DNA from: Acidimicrobiales bacterium | GTDB taxonomy: Bacteria; Actinomycetota; Acidimicrobiia; Acidimicrobiales; Ilumatobacteraceae | Assembly (NCBI GenBank): GCA_030828465.1 | Contig: JAURCL010000016.1 | Coordinates: 1 to 36,424, forward strand | DNA: 36,424 nt | Direction of reading: 5' to 3' | Part shown: piece by piece, positions 18,525-27,148 of the stretch | Numbering within the stretch: position 1 is the stretch's first letter | How the letters are laid out: each line of letters opens with the position of its first letter | Program-made: the position numbers and the translations under genes | Notes under the pieces: generated by a model | The model's input: the letters and a program-made list of their open reading frames with translations, nothing else | The model's database searches: none | What the model was told of the DNA's origin: nothing

Positions 18525-18602
18525 GCGCTTCAGCCTACCGAGCGGTGTTCAGCGCATCCGTCAGGTCGACGCGCTCACGTCGGAATGGTTCGAGCGCAAC
18601 CG

Positions 18603-19928
18603 TCAGCCCGACAGCGAACGACCGCGGATCGCCTCCGCGATGGCGCGAGCCGCGCTCTCCGCGAGCTCAGCGGTGGGCGCCTCCACCATCACCCGCACGA
18701 GCGGCTCGGTGCCGCTCGGTCGCACGAGCACCCGCCCGGTGCCGGCGAGCTGACGCTCGACCTCGGCGATCGATTCGGCGGTCTCAGCCACCAGCGAGGC
18801 AGCCGTCGGTCCGGCCGGATCGACCTCGACGTTCACGAGCGTCTGGGGAAGGGCGGTCATCGCGTCGCTACCGAGATCGGCGAGCGGGCGTCCGCTCCGG
18901 ACGACAAGGTCGAGCACGGCGCTGGCGGTAGCGAGACCATCACCCGACGGAGCGTGGTCAGCCAGGATGATGTGCCCGGACTGCTCACCGCCGAGGGAGC
19001 AGCCACCAGCCCGCAATGCCTCGGCGACATGGCGGTCCCCCACTGGTGTTTCGACGATCGAGATCCCAGCGGTCTCCATCGCCTGACGGAGGCCGAGATT
19101 CGACATGACGGTCACCACGAGCGTGTCGCCGGAGAGCGCGCCTCTCGCGCGCAGGTCGATCGCGAGCATCGCCATGAGGTGATCCCCATCGAGCACACGA
19201 CCCGTTCCATCGACAGCGATCACCCGGTCGGCGTCTCCGTCGAGCGCGAAGCCGAGGTCGGCTCCTCGGGCCAGCACTTGCTCGGCGAGCGACCCCGGAT
19301 GGGTAGCCCCGCACCCGGCGTTGATGTTGCGACCATCGGGATGATCCTCGATGACCTCGACGTTGGCTCCGAGGGCTGAGAACGCCTCTCCGGCGAGGCG
19401 CGAGGCCGCGCCATTGGCGGCGTCGATCACGACACGCGGTCCGGAGAGCGAGCGACCACCGATGATCGAGCGGAGGTGTTCGACGTAATCGCGCACTACC
19501 GATGCTTCCGGACCCTCCGGGGTCATGGGGGCGGGATCGACCGCCGCGTCTCGGTTGAGGAGCGACTCGATCGCCCGTTCGCTATCGGGATCGAGTTTCG
19601 TCCCACCGGGGCCGAAGACCTTGATGCCGTTGTCGTGAAACGGGTTGTGCGAGGCCGACACCACGAGGGCCGCCGCGCCGGTCCGAGCGGCACGATGGGC
19701 GACGAGCGGGGTGGGAGCGAGTCCGAGGCGTTCGACACGGGCTCCGCGACTAACGAGACCAGCCACAAGGGCCTGCTCAAGCGAGGAGGTGGATTCGCGG
19801 CTGTCGCCGCCAACGACGAACGCGTCGACGGCCACTACCTCGGCGACGGCCACTCCGAGGCGGGAGGCGACGTCCTCGGTCAGTTCCGACCCGTATCGGC
19901 CCCTCAGGCCATCGGTGCCGAACCGCAC
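18603..19928 (-). CDS. glmM: Phosphoglucosamine mutase
   Basis: GlmM converts glucosamine-6-phosphate to glucosamine-1-phosphate for UDP-GlcNAc synthesis. The 441-residue protein starts MRFGTDGLRG, has the phosphoserine loop SASHNP (91-96, Ser93 being phosphorylated), the metal loop DGDADR (230-235), sugar-binding GGEQSGHI (313-320) and phosphate-binding RPSGTEPLVRV (403-413). GTG 19928 lies 7 bases after rpsI, so it is probably read from the rplM promoter. The 78 bases between it and the GlmS-like gene hold nothing I recognise. Confidence 0.97.
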   Translation of the reverse strand: MRFGTDGLRGRYGSELTEDVASRLGVAVAEVVAVDAFVVGGDSRESTSSLEQALVAGLVSRGARVERLGLAPTPLVAHRAARTGAAALVVSASHNPFHDNGIKVFGPGGTKLDPDSERAIESLLNRDAAVDPAPMTPEGPEASVVRDYVEHLRSIIGGRSLSGPRVVIDAANGAASRLAGEAFSALGANVEVIEDHPDGRNINAGCGATHPGSLAEQVLARGADLGFALDGDADRVIAVDGTGRVLDGDHLMAMLAIDLRARGALSGDTLVVTVMSNLGLRQAMETAGISIVETPVGDRHVAEALRAGGCSLGGEQSGHIILADHAPSGDGLATASAVLDLVVRSGRPLADLGSDAMTALPQTLVNVEVDPAGPTAASLVAETAESIAEVERQLAGTGRVLVRPSGTEPLVRVMVEAPTAELAESAARAIAEAIRGRSLSG

Positions 19929-19935
19929 GGGAGAC

Positions 19936-20328
19936 TCAGCGCTTGGTGTACTGAGGAGCCTTACGGGCCTTCTTCAGGCCGTACTTCTTGCTCTCCTTCT
20001 TCCGCGAGTCGCGGGTGAGGAGGCCGGCTCGCTTGAGCGCGGGGCGCGTCTCGGGGTCGAGATCGACGAGGGAGCGGGCGATGGCCATGCGCAGCGCGCC
20101 AGCCTGGCCGGTGACACCGCCGCCGGTGATCGACGCGTCGACGTCGAAGCGCTCGAGGGAGTCGGTGACGCGGAGGGGTTCGGCGACCACCATGCGCTGG
20201 GCGGCCGTCGGGAAGTAGGTCTCGAAGGAGCGACCGTTGATGGTGACAACGCCGGTGCCCTCACGGAGACGGGCGCGGGCGACGGCCTCCTTGCGGCGGC
20301 CGGTGGTCTGGGTGAGCGGGGTCGACAT
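19936..20328 (-). CDS. rpsI: 30S ribosomal protein S9
   Basis: The 130-residue protein carries [17 protein letters not shown] near its start, [12 protein letters not shown] in the middle and a basic tail ending APQYTKR; the last residues reach the P site tRNA in ribosome structures. The usual ending is YSKR, so Thr replaces Ser. It follows rplM after 16 bases, the near-universal L13-S9 pair. Confidence 0.99.
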   Translation of the reverse strand: MSTPLTQTTGRRKEAVARARLREGTGVVTINGRSFETYFPTAAQRMVVAEPLRVTDSLERFDVDASITGGGVTGQAGALRMAIARSLVDLDPETRPALKRAGLLTRDSRKKESKKYGLKKARKAPQYTKR

Positions 20329-20344
20329 CGGTGATTCCTCGAGT

Positions 20345-20791
20345 TCAGCGGGCGGCGGCGCCGGGGACGGTCATCGTCTTGGGCGACTGGGACTGGTGCG
20401 GATGGTCGGGGCCGGCGTAGACCTTGAGCTTCGTCATCTGCTGACGACCGAGCGGGCCCTTCGGGAGCATGCCCTTAACGCTGCGGCGCACCGCCTCGGC
20501 GGGCTTGCGGGCGTGGAGCTGGGCGAAGGTCTCGGACTTGAGACCACCGGGGTAGCCGGAGTGGCGGTACACCATGGCGCGGTCGGCCTTGCCGCTGGTG
20601 AGCACGACCTTGTCGGCGTTCACGATGATGACGTGGTCGCCGGTGTCGATGTGGGGGGCGAAGATCGGCTTGTGCTTGCCGCGCAGGACGCGGGCCACCT
20701 CGGTGCACAGGCGCCCGAGGACCATGCCCTCAGCGTCGACGACGTGCCACTCGCGGGTGATCTCACTTGCCTTCGGGGTGTAGGTCTTCAT
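20345..20791 (-). CDS. rplM: 50S ribosomal protein L13
   Basis: The 148-residue protein begins [11 protein letters not shown] and holds [29 protein letters not shown] and MLPKGPLGR, all typical of L13, an early-assembly 23S rRNA binder. The frame opens at 20812, but ATG 20791 gives the usual family start. It heads the rplM-rpsI-glmM operon behind a candidate promoter and hairpin. Confidence 0.99.
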   Translation of the reverse strand: MKTYTPKASEITREWHVVDAEGMVLGRLCTEVARVLRGKHKPIFAPHIDTGDHVIIVNADKVVLTSGKADRAMVYRHSGYPGGLKSETFAQLHARKPAEAVRRSVKGMLPKGPLGRQQMTKLKVYAGPDHPHQSQSPKTMTVPGAAAR

Positions 20792-20824
20792 GCTCGTTAC
20801 TCGTCCAGTCACTTTTCGCGGACC

Positions 20825-20847
20825 GCGCGGATCGGGGCCGATCGCGC
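20825..20847 (-). promoter_or_regulatory. Leader hairpin before rplM
   Basis: GCGCGATCGG and CCGATC-C-GCGC pair over 10 bp with one bulged C and a 2-base turn (a 4-base loop if the last pair opens). It lies in the predicted rplM leader, 33 bases before the ATG. Autoregulatory leaders are known for L13 in other bacteria, but I see no motif that proves one here. Confidence 0.4.
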
Positions 20848-20856
20848 AACTCGGAG

Positions 20857-20886
20857 AGGATACGGCCGTCTCCGCCGGTTCCCCAA
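20857..20886 (-). promoter_or_regulatory. Candidate rplM-rpsI-glmM promoter
   Basis: On the minus strand TTGGGG (20886-20881) and TATCCT (20862-20857) are separated by 18 bases, in the 116-base gap between truA and rplM. The -10 matches four of six consensus bases; the -35 matches only TTG. Confidence 0.4.
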
Positions 20887-20907
20887 CGTGGCGCGCCAGC
20901 GCTCCGG

Positions 20908-21738
20908 TCAGTTGCTCCCAGCGTCCCAGCGCTCGCCGTCGTAGCCGACCTCGGAGAGCACGAGGCCGTGCGGTGGCGCCACCTGCCCGGCGGCCGATCG
21001 GTCACGGGCGGCGAGAATCGCGGGGAGGTCCGGCGGGGCGAGTCGTCCTCGTCCGACATCGACGAGCGTGCCGACGATCGAGCGCACCATCTGGTGGCAG
21101 AACGCGGTCCCGGTGACCTCCACCACGAGATCCTCCCGATCACCGTCCTCACCCGCCTGCCGCCTGATCGAGATGTCGAGAACGCGCCTCACGAGGCTCA
21201 CCGGGGGGTCGGAATCGGGTCGCCGGCAGAACGAGGAGAAGTCGTGCTCCCCGACGAGTTCGCTCGCGGCCGCGTTCATCGCGTCGACATCGAGCTGGGC
21301 CGGCACATGCCACGACCGATCGGCGGTCAGCGGGTCGACGGTCGCGCCCTCGTGGATCGTGTAGCGGTATCGGCGCCAGGTGGCCGAGAACCGGGCATCG
21401 AAGTCCGGGCTGACCACCTCGGCATCGCGGAGCGCGATGTCAGGGGCGCACATCCGGTTGAGCCGGTGAAGCAGGTTCTCGAGGTCGGTGCCCGCGGGCA
21501 GATCAAGGCTGATCACCTGTCCGGTGGCGTGGACGCCGGCGTCGGTTCGCCCTGCGAGGGTGATCTCGATGTCGTCCCCGGTCACCCGGGCGAGGGCCGC
21601 GCGCAGGTCGCCAACGACCGTTCGGACACCGGGGTTGTCGGCTGCGCCGTGGAAGGCCGAGCCGAGATAGGTGACGGTGATCCGAACCCTGACGCGCTCC
21701 GGTCGGGTGGCGTCGATCTCTGACACTGACTCGGTCAC
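20908..21738 (-). CDS. truA: tRNA pseudouridine(38-40) synthase
   Basis: TruA isomerises U38-U40 in the anticodon arm of tRNAs. The 276-residue protein has the catalytic GRTDAGVHATGQV with Asp66, an N-terminal VTYLGSAFHG strand, RYRYTIHEG, HDFSSFCRR and GTAFCHQMVRSIVGTLV near the end. All core motifs are present. It follows rplQ after 27 bases, the classic rplQ-truA pairing, and closes the ribosomal cluster. I see no clear terminator behind it. Confidence 0.98.
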   Translation of the reverse strand: MTESVSEIDATRPERVRVRITVTYLGSAFHGAADNPGVRTVVGDLRAALARVTGDDIEITLAGRTDAGVHATGQVISLDLPAGTDLENLLHRLNRMCAPDIALRDAEVVSPDFDARFSATWRRYRYTIHEGATVDPLTADRSWHVPAQLDVDAMNAAASELVGEHDFSSFCRRPDSDPPVSLVRRVLDISIRRQAGEDGDREDLVVEVTGTAFCHQMVRSIVGTLVDVGRGRLAPPDLPAILAARDRSAAGQVAPPHGLVLSEVGYDGERWDAGSN

Positions 21739-21765
21739 TTCGGCACCGGCCCGTCGGCCGCTACG

Positions 21766-22134
21766 TCAGACGAGTTCGATGCGGGCCATGCTCGCGTTGT
21801 CACCCTCGCGGGTGCCGAGCTTGAGAATCCGCGTGTAGCCGCCGTTGCGCTCGAGGTAGCGGGGGGCTACGTCGTTGACGAGCTTGTGGGTCATCTCGCG
21901 GTCACCGAGGTAGCCCTGGATCTGACGGATGCGATGAACACGCATCGGGCCCTCCTGGGCCTTCTTGGCCTTGGTGATGAGCTTCTCCGCGATGGGACGA
22001 AGCGCCTTGGCCTTGGCCTCGGTCGTGGTGATCCCCTCGGCGGCGAAGAGCGACGCGGCGAGGTTGGCCATCATGAGCCTCTGATGGGCAGCGTCACCGC
22101 CGAAGGAGCGGGCGCGGCGTGGGGTGGCGGGCAT
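21766..22134 (-). CDS. rplQ: 50S ribosomal protein L17
   Basis: The 122-residue protein starts with RRARSFGGDAAHQRLMMANLA, a close variant of the L17 start, and ends in the conserved strand GYTRILKLGTREGDNASMARIELV. It sits at the peptide exit side of the 50S subunit. It follows rpoA after 19 bases. Confidence 0.99.
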   Translation of the reverse strand: MPATPRRARSFGGDAAHQRLMMANLAASLFAAEGITTTEAKAKALRPIAEKLITKAKKAQEGPMRVHRIRQIQGYLGDREMTHKLVNDVAPRYLERNGGYTRILKLGTREGDNASMARIELV

Positions 22135-22153
22135 AGCTGTTGTTCTCCGTCTC

Positions 22154-23086
22154 TCAGGCGCGCAGCGACAGGCCGCGCTCGTCGAGCTTCTCGATCACCT
22201 CGTCCAGGCTCTTCTGCCCGAAATTGGTGATGTTCAGCAGGTCGTCCTCGTTCTTGGTGAGCAACTCGCCGATCGTGTTGACCTGGGCGCGCTTCAGGCA
22301 GTTGCGCGGGCGCTCCGAGAGATCGAGGTCCTCGATCGGCAGGTCGAGATCGGGGGAGCTGGAGGTGGTGTCGACCACCTCGGTCAGGCCGAGGCCGAGC
22401 GGGGTGTCGCTCTGGCTGGCGACGAGCTCGGCGAGGGACTGCAGGGTCGCGCCGGCCGAGGCGAGGGCCTCGCGGGGTGAGATCGAGCCGTCGGTCTCGA
22501 TATCGAGGATGAGACGGTCGAAGTTGGTGGACTGCTCGACGCGGGTCGGCTCGACGGTGAAGCTCACGCGGCGAACCGGGGAGAAGATCGCGTCAACCGG
22601 GATCACACCGATCACCCGGTTGTCGATCTCGCGCTGGCTGCTCGCGTAGCCCTTGCCGCGCTCGACGGTGAGGTCGATCGCGAGACGGGCCTTGGAGTTC
22701 AGCGTCGCGATGTGCAGGTCGCGGTTGAGGATGGTCACGTCGGCCGGGCACTCGATATCGCCGGCCGTCACGGCGCCCGCGCCCTTGGCGTCGAGGCGAA
22801 GGGTGACTGGATCATCGGACTCGCTGGTCAGGACGATGTCCTTCAGGTTCAAGATGATGTCGGTGACGTCCTCGGTGACACCCGCGATGGTGTCGAACTC
22901 GTGGAGGGACTCATCGAACCGGACCATCGTGACGGCGGCTCCGGGCACCGAGGAGAGCAAGGTGCGGCGGAGCGAGTTGCCGATGGTGTGACCGAAGCCC
23001 GGCTCGAGCGGGCCGATGGCGAACTGCTGACGGTGCGGATCGTCGCTGCCGAGGGCTTCGACTGAGGGGCGCTGCATGACGAGCAT
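22154..23086 (-). CDS. rpoA: DNA-directed RNA polymerase alpha subunit
   Basis: The 310-residue protein has the dimerisation domain (about 1-230; FAIGPLEPGFGHTIGNSLRR and LLSSVPGAAVTMVRF are diagnostic) and the C-terminal domain that contacts UP elements and activators (about 247-310; LSERPRNCLKRAQ and FGQKSLDEVIEKL). An Asp/Ser-rich linker joins them. ATG 23086 or 23077 could be the start; the AAAGGA stretch 13 bases before 23086 fits the first weakly and the second not at all. The 77 bases before it hold only this putative binding site. Confidence 0.99.
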   Translation of the reverse strand: MLVMQRPSVEALGSDDPHRQQFAIGPLEPGFGHTIGNSLRRTLLSSVPGAAVTMVRFDESLHEFDTIAGVTEDVTDIILNLKDIVLTSESDDPVTLRLDAKGAGAVTAGDIECPADVTILNRDLHIATLNSKARLAIDLTVERGKGYASSQREIDNRVIGVIPVDAIFSPVRRVSFTVEPTRVEQSTNFDRLILDIETDGSISPREALASAGATLQSLAELVASQSDTPLGLGLTEVVDTTSSSPDLDLPIEDLDLSERPRNCLKRAQVNTIGELLTKNEDDLLNITNFGQKSLDEVIEKLDERGLSLRA

Positions 23087-23163
23087 GGGCTGCCGTGTCC
23101 TTTCGGTTGCCGGCGGTGCCGGGATTCTTGGGCGAGGGTCGTTAGTAGGTCAGGGCTTCGGGG

Positions 23164-23781
23164 TCACTTCGAGTACAGCTCGACGATGAGCGACTCGCGA
23201 ACCGGTACGTCGATGTGATCGCGCTGCGGCAGGTCGCGAACCGTGACCTGCTTGCCGCCGTCGCCGGTCTCGAGCCAGCCGACGAGGCTGCGATCGAGCA
23301 CGTCGATGTTGTGCTGGATGACGATCATCTGCGCGGCCTTCGGGGAGAGCGTCACCACGTCGCCCTTGCGGACGCGGTAGCTCGGGATGTCGACGCGGCG
23401 GCCGTTGACGTGGATGAGGCCGTGGTTGACGAACTGTCGAGCCTGGGGCCGGGTGGAGGCCCAGCCGGCGCGGAAGGTGACGTTGTCGAGGCGGGTCTCG
23501 AGAAGGATGAGCAGGTTCTCACCGGTTGGTCCCTGTATCCGGTTCGCCTCGTTGTAGGTCTTCTTGAACTGCTTCTCGAGGACGCCGTAGATGTACTTGG
23601 CCTTCTGCTTCTCCTGCAGCTGGGCGAGGTACTCCGAGCCGGCGTTGCGGCGACGAGTGCGGCCATGCGCGCCCGGAGGGAACGGACGACGCTCCATGGC
23701 GCGACGTCCCTTCTCGTTCTCGAACACGTTCACACCGAGACGGCGTGAGACGCGGACCTTGGGGCCGGTGTAACGGGCCAT
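23164..23781 (-). CDS. rpsD: 30S ribosomal protein S4
   Basis: The 205-residue protein starts MARYTGPKVRVSRRLG, has RRNAGSEYLAQLQEKQKAK and the S4 RNA-binding domain (ARQFVNHGLIHVNGRRVDIPS). The N-terminus lacks the zinc-binding cysteines of the C+ form, so this is the zinc-free type. The open frame goes on to 23991, but homology fixes ATG 23781. S4 starts assembly of the 30S body and often represses its own operon. Confidence 0.99.
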   Translation of the reverse strand: MARYTGPKVRVSRRLGVNVFENEKGRRAMERRPFPPGAHGRTRRRNAGSEYLAQLQEKQKAKYIYGVLEKQFKKTYNEANRIQGPTGENLLILLETRLDNVTFRAGWASTRPQARQFVNHGLIHVNGRRVDIPSYRVRKGDVVTLSPKAAQMIVIQHNIDVLDRSLVGWLETGDGGKQVTVRDLPQRDHIDVPVRESLIVELYSK

Positions 23782-23782
23782 C

Positions 23783-24181
23783 TCAGTTCCTCCGTCGCTT
23801 CGGCTGGCGGCAGCCGTTATGGGGGATCGGGGTGACGTCCTTGATCGAGGAGACCTCGATGCCGGAGTTCTGCAGGGAGCGGACGGCGGTATCGCGCCCG
23901 GAGCCCGGGCCCTTGACCTCGACGTCGACACGGCGGATGCCGTGCTCTTGGGCGGCCTTCGCGGCGCGCTCAGCAGCGAGCTGGGCGGCAAATGGGGTGC
24001 TCTTGCGGGAACCCTTGAAGCCGACGGCTCCCGAGGAGGCCCACGAGATCACGTTGCCCTCGGTGTCGGTGATCGAAACGATCGTGTTGTTGAACGAGCT
24101 CTTCACATGCGCGACGCCGACGGAGACGTTCTTGCGATCGCGCTTGCGGGGCCTGCGGCCGCCGGGCTTGGTCTTGGCCAT
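23783..24181 (-). CDS. rpsK: 30S ribosomal protein S11
   Basis: The 132-residue protein has [38 protein letters not shown] and the C-terminal [19 protein letters not shown], which are all S11 signatures. The ATG at 24181 shares one base with the rpsM stop (TAATG). The frame open to 24307 is rpsM antiframe sequence. Confidence 0.99.
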   Translation of the reverse strand: MAKTKPGGRRPRKRDRKNVSVGVAHVKSSFNNTIVSITDTEGNVISWASSGAVGFKGSRKSTPFAAQLAAERAAKAAQEHGIRRVDVEVKGPGSGRDTAVRSLQNSGIEVSSIKDVTPIPHNGCRQPKRRRN

Positions 24182-24561
24182 TACTTCCTCACTGCCTTCT
24201 TCTTGTTGGCGACGGTGCGCTTCGGCCCCTTGCGGGTGCGGGCGTTCGTGTGGGTGCGCTGCCCGCGGACCGGGAGGCCCTTGCGGTGGCGGACGCCCTG
24301 ATGGCACCCGATCTCGATCTTGCGCTTGATGTCGTTCTGAACGTCACGGCGGAGGTCACCCTCGATGGTGAGGTTGGCGTCGACATAGGAACGGATGCGG
24401 TTGACCTCTTCCTCGGTCAGGTCGGAGACCTTGACGTTGGGGTCGAGGTCGACGGCGGCGCACATGGTGCGGGCGGTCGTGCGACCGATCCCGAAGATGT
24501 AGGTGAGGGACACCTCAAGCCGCTTGTCGCGGGGGATGTCGATACCGGCGATACGTGCCAT
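24181..24561 (-). CDS. rpsM: 30S ribosomal protein S13
   Basis: The 126-residue protein starts [26 protein letters not shown] and contains the conserved [22 protein letters not shown]. The long basic tail reaches the P-site tRNA and bridge B1 in known ribosomes. It follows rpmJ after 23 bases. Confidence 0.99.
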   Translation of the reverse strand: MARIAGIDIPRDKRLEVSLTYIFGIGRTTARTMCAAVDLDPNVKVSDLTEEEVNRIRSYVDANLTIEGDLRRDVQNDIKRKIEIGCHQGVRHRKGLPVRGQRTHTNARTRKGPKRTVANKKKAVRK

Positions 24562-24584
24562 GTCTTGTCTTCCTCGGCTCTTCC

Positions 24585-24698
24585 TCAGCCCTGACGCTGC
24601 TTGTGTCGGGGGTTGTCACAGATCACTCGGATCCGCCCATGACGACGGATCACCCTGCACTTCTCGCACATCTTTTTGACGCTCGGTCGGACCTTCAC
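24585..24698 (-). CDS. rpmJ: 50S ribosomal protein L36
   Basis: A 37-residue protein starts at GTG 24698 with [20 protein letters not shown] and ends NPRHKQRQG. Cys11, Cys14, Cys27 and His32 make the usual zinc site, so this is the zinc-binding form. A GTGAGG stretch about 8 bases before the GTG serves as binding site. It lies between infA and rpsM as in most bacteria. Confidence 0.98.
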   Translation of the reverse strand: MKVRPSVKKMCEKCRVIRRHGRIRVICDNPRHKQRQG

Positions 24699-24708
24699 GG
24701 CTGCTGCC

Positions 24709-24933
24709 TCACTTGTAGCGGTAGGTGATGCGACCCCGGGTGAGGTCGTAGGGGGTGAGTTCCACTTGCACCTTGTCTCCCGGAAGGATGCGGATGTAGT
24801 GCATCCGCATCTTGCCGGAGATGTGGGCCAGGACCTTGTGGCCGTTCTCCAGCTCGACGCGAAACATCGCGTTCGGGAGTGATTCGACGATCGTTCCCTC
24901 AAGGACGATCGCGTCTTCCTTCGCTGTTGCCAG
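24709..24933 (-). CDS. infA: Translation initiation factor IF-1, apparent CTG start
   Basis: The OB-fold protein of 74 residues contains [42 protein letters not shown] and the end GRITYRYK, all classic IF-1. Homology starts one residue before ATAKED, where the codon is CTG at 24933. No ATG, GTG or TTG lies in frame between it and the far upstream extension, which has no homology. GAGGAG at 24945-24940 stands 6 bases before the CTG, an ideal binding-site distance, so CTG is very likely the start. Length from CTG equals the family norm (72-74 residues). A sequence error is the alternative. Confidence 0.95.
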   Translation of the reverse strand: MATAKEDAIVLEGTIVESLPNAMFRVELENGHKVLAHISGKMRMHYIRILPGDKVQVELTPYDLTRGRITYRYK

Positions 24934-24937
24934 TGGA

Positions 24938-24945
24938 CTCTCCTC
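24938..24945 (-). promoter_or_regulatory. Ribosome binding site that decides the infA start
   Basis: GAGGAGAG on the minus strand is the strongest Shine-Dalgarno match near infA. Its core ends 6 bases before the CTG codon at 24933 and is at no useful distance from any standard start codon. Confidence 0.7.
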
Positions 24946-25031
24946 GTTATCGGGCTGGGCCCGGGCGGACGTGTATTCGGATGGCCGGGTGATTACGGCT
25001 CCGGGGGCGCGTGCCCACGGACCGACGGGCG

Positions 25032-25060
25032 ATGCTATCGGCGGTATCGGACAACGCCAA
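25032..25060 (-). promoter_or_regulatory. Candidate infA operon promoter
   Basis: In the 175-base gap between adk and infA, TTGGCG (25060-25055) and TAGCAT (25037-25032) lie 17 bases apart on the minus strand, each matching four of six consensus bases. The -10 is identical to that proposed for groES. This would give infA-rpmJ-rpsM-rpsK-rpsD-rpoA-rplQ their own promoter with a leader of about 90 bases. A weak GCCCCT...AGGGGC repeat upstream could mark the adk end, but I do not trust it. Confidence 0.4.
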
Positions 25061-25108
25061 TGGGTGGTGCGTGCCCCTCGTGACCGCATGTGCTAGGGGC
25101 TTTTGGCC

Positions 25109-25765
25109 TCATCGACGCGACTCCACCACGTCGGTCAGACGCTTGAACACGTTGTCGGGGTGTCCGACGCCGTTGACGACGACGAGTTCGCCGAGATTGC
25201 CGTAGTGCTCGATCAAGGGGGCGGTCTGGGTCTCGTAGAGGTCGAGCCTGCGGTTCACGGCTTCGGGGGTGTCGTCGTCGCGTTGGGTCACGTCGCCTCC
25301 GCAGACGTCGCAAATCCAGGTGGTCGCATCGGAACCCGTCGAGGTGTAGTTGGTCCCGCAGTCCCGGCAGACGCGTCGGGAAGAGATGCGCTCGAGGACG
25401 ATCTCCCGGGGGACGTCGAGGTCGATGACCACGTGGATCGGCCGCTCGGCGGTGATCTCGGCGAGGGCCTCAGCCTGGGCGACGGTGCGCGGGAATCCGT
25501 CGAGGATGAAGCCCCGCGTGCCGGCGTCGGGCTTGGCAAGTCGCTCGCGGACCACGCCGATCATGGTCTCGTCGCCGACCAGACCTCCCGACTCGAGGAT
25601 CTCGCGGACCTCCTGGCCGAGCTCGGTCCCCTCCCTGACCGCGGCGCGCAGAACGTCACCGGTCGAGATGTGCGGCACGACGTAGTGACGGGCGAGGCGG
25701 ACGCACTGCGTCCCCTTCCCGGCACCCTGACGGCCGAGGATGATGAGGCGGGCCCCCGGGATCAC
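25109..25765 (-). CDS. adk: Adenylate kinase (zinc-lid type)
   Basis: The enzyme interconverts ATP plus AMP and two ADP. The 218-residue protein has the P-loop GRQGAGKGT (11-19), HISTGDVLR, GFILDGFPRTVAQA and a long LID with Cys133, Cys136, Cys152 and Cys155, a four-cysteine zinc site as in Gram-positive long-form kinases. GTG 25765 gives the leader MIPGA before RLIILG. It follows secY after 9 bases. The map gene that often sits between adk and infA is absent. Confidence 0.98.
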   Translation of the reverse strand: MIPGARLIILGRQGAGKGTQCVRLARHYVVPHISTGDVLRAAVREGTELGQEVREILESGGLVGDETMIGVVRERLAKPDAGTRGFILDGFPRTVAQAEALAEITAERPIHVVIDLDVPREIVLERISSRRVCRDCGTNYTSTGSDATTWICDVCGGDVTQRDDDTPEAVNRRLDLYETQTAPLIEHYGNLGELVVVNGVGHPDNVFKRLTDVVESRR

Positions 25766-25774
25766 GAGGGTTCC

Positions 25775-27097
25775 CTACTTGAGGAAGCCTTCGTAGTTCC
25801 GGAGCATCAACTGGGAGTCGATCTGCCTCATGAGCTCGAGGGCGACTCCGACGGAGATGAGCACGCTGGTACCCGCGAAGGCGAAGGTGCTCACGTCGGC
25901 AGCCCAGAGCAGGATGTAGGGCAGGATCGCGATGATCGCGATGAACACGGCGCCCGGAAGGGTGATCCGATTCACGGCTTTCGCGAGATACGACTCGGTC
26001 TGCGGGCCGGGGCGGACACCCGGGATGAAGCCACCCTGACGCCGGATCTGGTCGGCCTGGCGGACCGGGTCGAAAGCGATCGAGTTGTAGAAGTAGGCGA
26101 AGGCGATGATCAACAGCGCGAACAGCGAGATGTAAACGATGTTCTGGCTGTTGAGGATGTACTGGTCGACGTACGACTGGATGCTCGCCCGCCACGAGCC
26201 CTCGGAGGCGTTGCCGAGGAAGCTCACGAGGATCGCCGGTAGCAGGAGCAGCGAGGAGGCGAAGATGATCGGGATCACGCCGGACTGGTTGACCTTGAGA
26301 GGGATGTAGGTGTTCTGGCCGCCCATCATGCGGCGACCGACCACGCGCTTGGCGAACTGCACCGGAATGCGTCGCTGGCCGAGTTCCACTCCGACGACGG
26401 CGACGATGATGCCGATCGTGAGGGCGACCATCGCCGCGAACCAGAAGAACTTGTTCAACTGCAGGATCGAGTAGAAGCCAGAGGGCAGCGCCGCCACGAC
26501 GGAGGCGAAGATGATCATCGACATGCCGTTGCCGATCCCCCGCTGGCTGATGAGCTCACCCATCCACATGAGCACCGCGGTGCCGACTACGAGGGTCGGG
26601 ATGATGAGGTAGCCGCGAGGCCAGATCCCGTCGGGCAGGAGGGGAACCGACGGCGCCTGGACAGCTGAGTAGAACGCTCCCCCGCCGCCGTTACCGAAGA
26701 GGAAGACGAGGACCGTCGCCTGGAGGAGCGAGAGGGTGATCGTGACGTAGCGCGTGTACTGGGTGATCTTGCGCTGGCCAACCGCGCCCTGCTGTTGCAG
26801 CTCCTCGAGCTTGGGGATGACCACGCCGAGGACCTGCATGATGATGCTCGCCGTGATGTACGGCATGATCCCGAGGGCGAAGATCGAGAAGCTCTCGAAG
26901 GCGCCCCCGGAGAACAGGTTGAAGAGCCCGAGTGCCCCGTCTTGAGCTCCCTCGCGCAGCTGCTCAATCGCGAGTGGATCGACGCCCGGGACGCGGATCG
27001 CCGCACCCACTCGGTAGAGCGCCACGATGCCGAGGGTGAACAGGATCTTGTTCCGAAGGTCTTGGATCTTCAGGATGTTCTTGAGGTTGGCGATCAT
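25775..27097 (-). CDS. secY: Protein translocase subunit SecY
   Basis: The 440-residue protein is the channel of the Sec translocon in the cytoplasmic membrane. It begins with an amphipathic stretch and LRNKILFTLGIVALYRVGA (TM1), has the plug-region sequence after it, the signature GIMPYITASIIMQVL, GIGNGMSMIIFASVVA, and the cytoplasmic loop RRIPVQFAKRVVGRR that contacts SecA and the ribosome. Ten hydrophobic segments are visible. It sits in the usual rplO-secY-adk order with a 51-base leader. Confidence 0.99.
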   Translation of the reverse strand: MIANLKNILKIQDLRNKILFTLGIVALYRVGAAIRVPGVDPLAIEQLREGAQDGALGLFNLFSGGAFESFSIFALGIMPYITASIIMQVLGVVIPKLEELQQQGAVGQRKITQYTRYVTITLSLLQATVLVFLFGNGGGGAFYSAVQAPSVPLLPDGIWPRGYLIIPTLVVGTAVLMWMGELISQRGIGNGMSMIIFASVVAALPSGFYSILQLNKFFWFAAMVALTIGIIVAVVGVELGQRRIPVQFAKRVVGRRMMGGQNTYIPLKVNQSGVIPIIFASSLLLLPAILVSFLGNASEGSWRASIQSYVDQYILNSQNIVYISLFALLIIAFAYFYNSIAFDPVRQADQIRRQGGFIPGVRPGPQTESYLAKAVNRITLPGAVFIAIIAILPYILLWAADVSTFAFAGTSVLISVGVALELMRQIDSQLMLRNYEGFLK

Positions 27098-27148
27098 GGC
27101 GACTCTCCCTCGGACGATGGTCGGTCTAGCACCGACCGCTGACCCGGG

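Noticed and set aside
17878..19379. Antisense and shifted frames in the glmM and GlmS-like region
   Set aside because: They give Arg/Ala/Ser-rich translations without motifs and lie wholly within recognised genes.
25070..25108. Terminator after adk (GCCCCT...AGGGGC)
   Set aside because: Only six pairs with a 16-base loop and no T-run, too weak to call.
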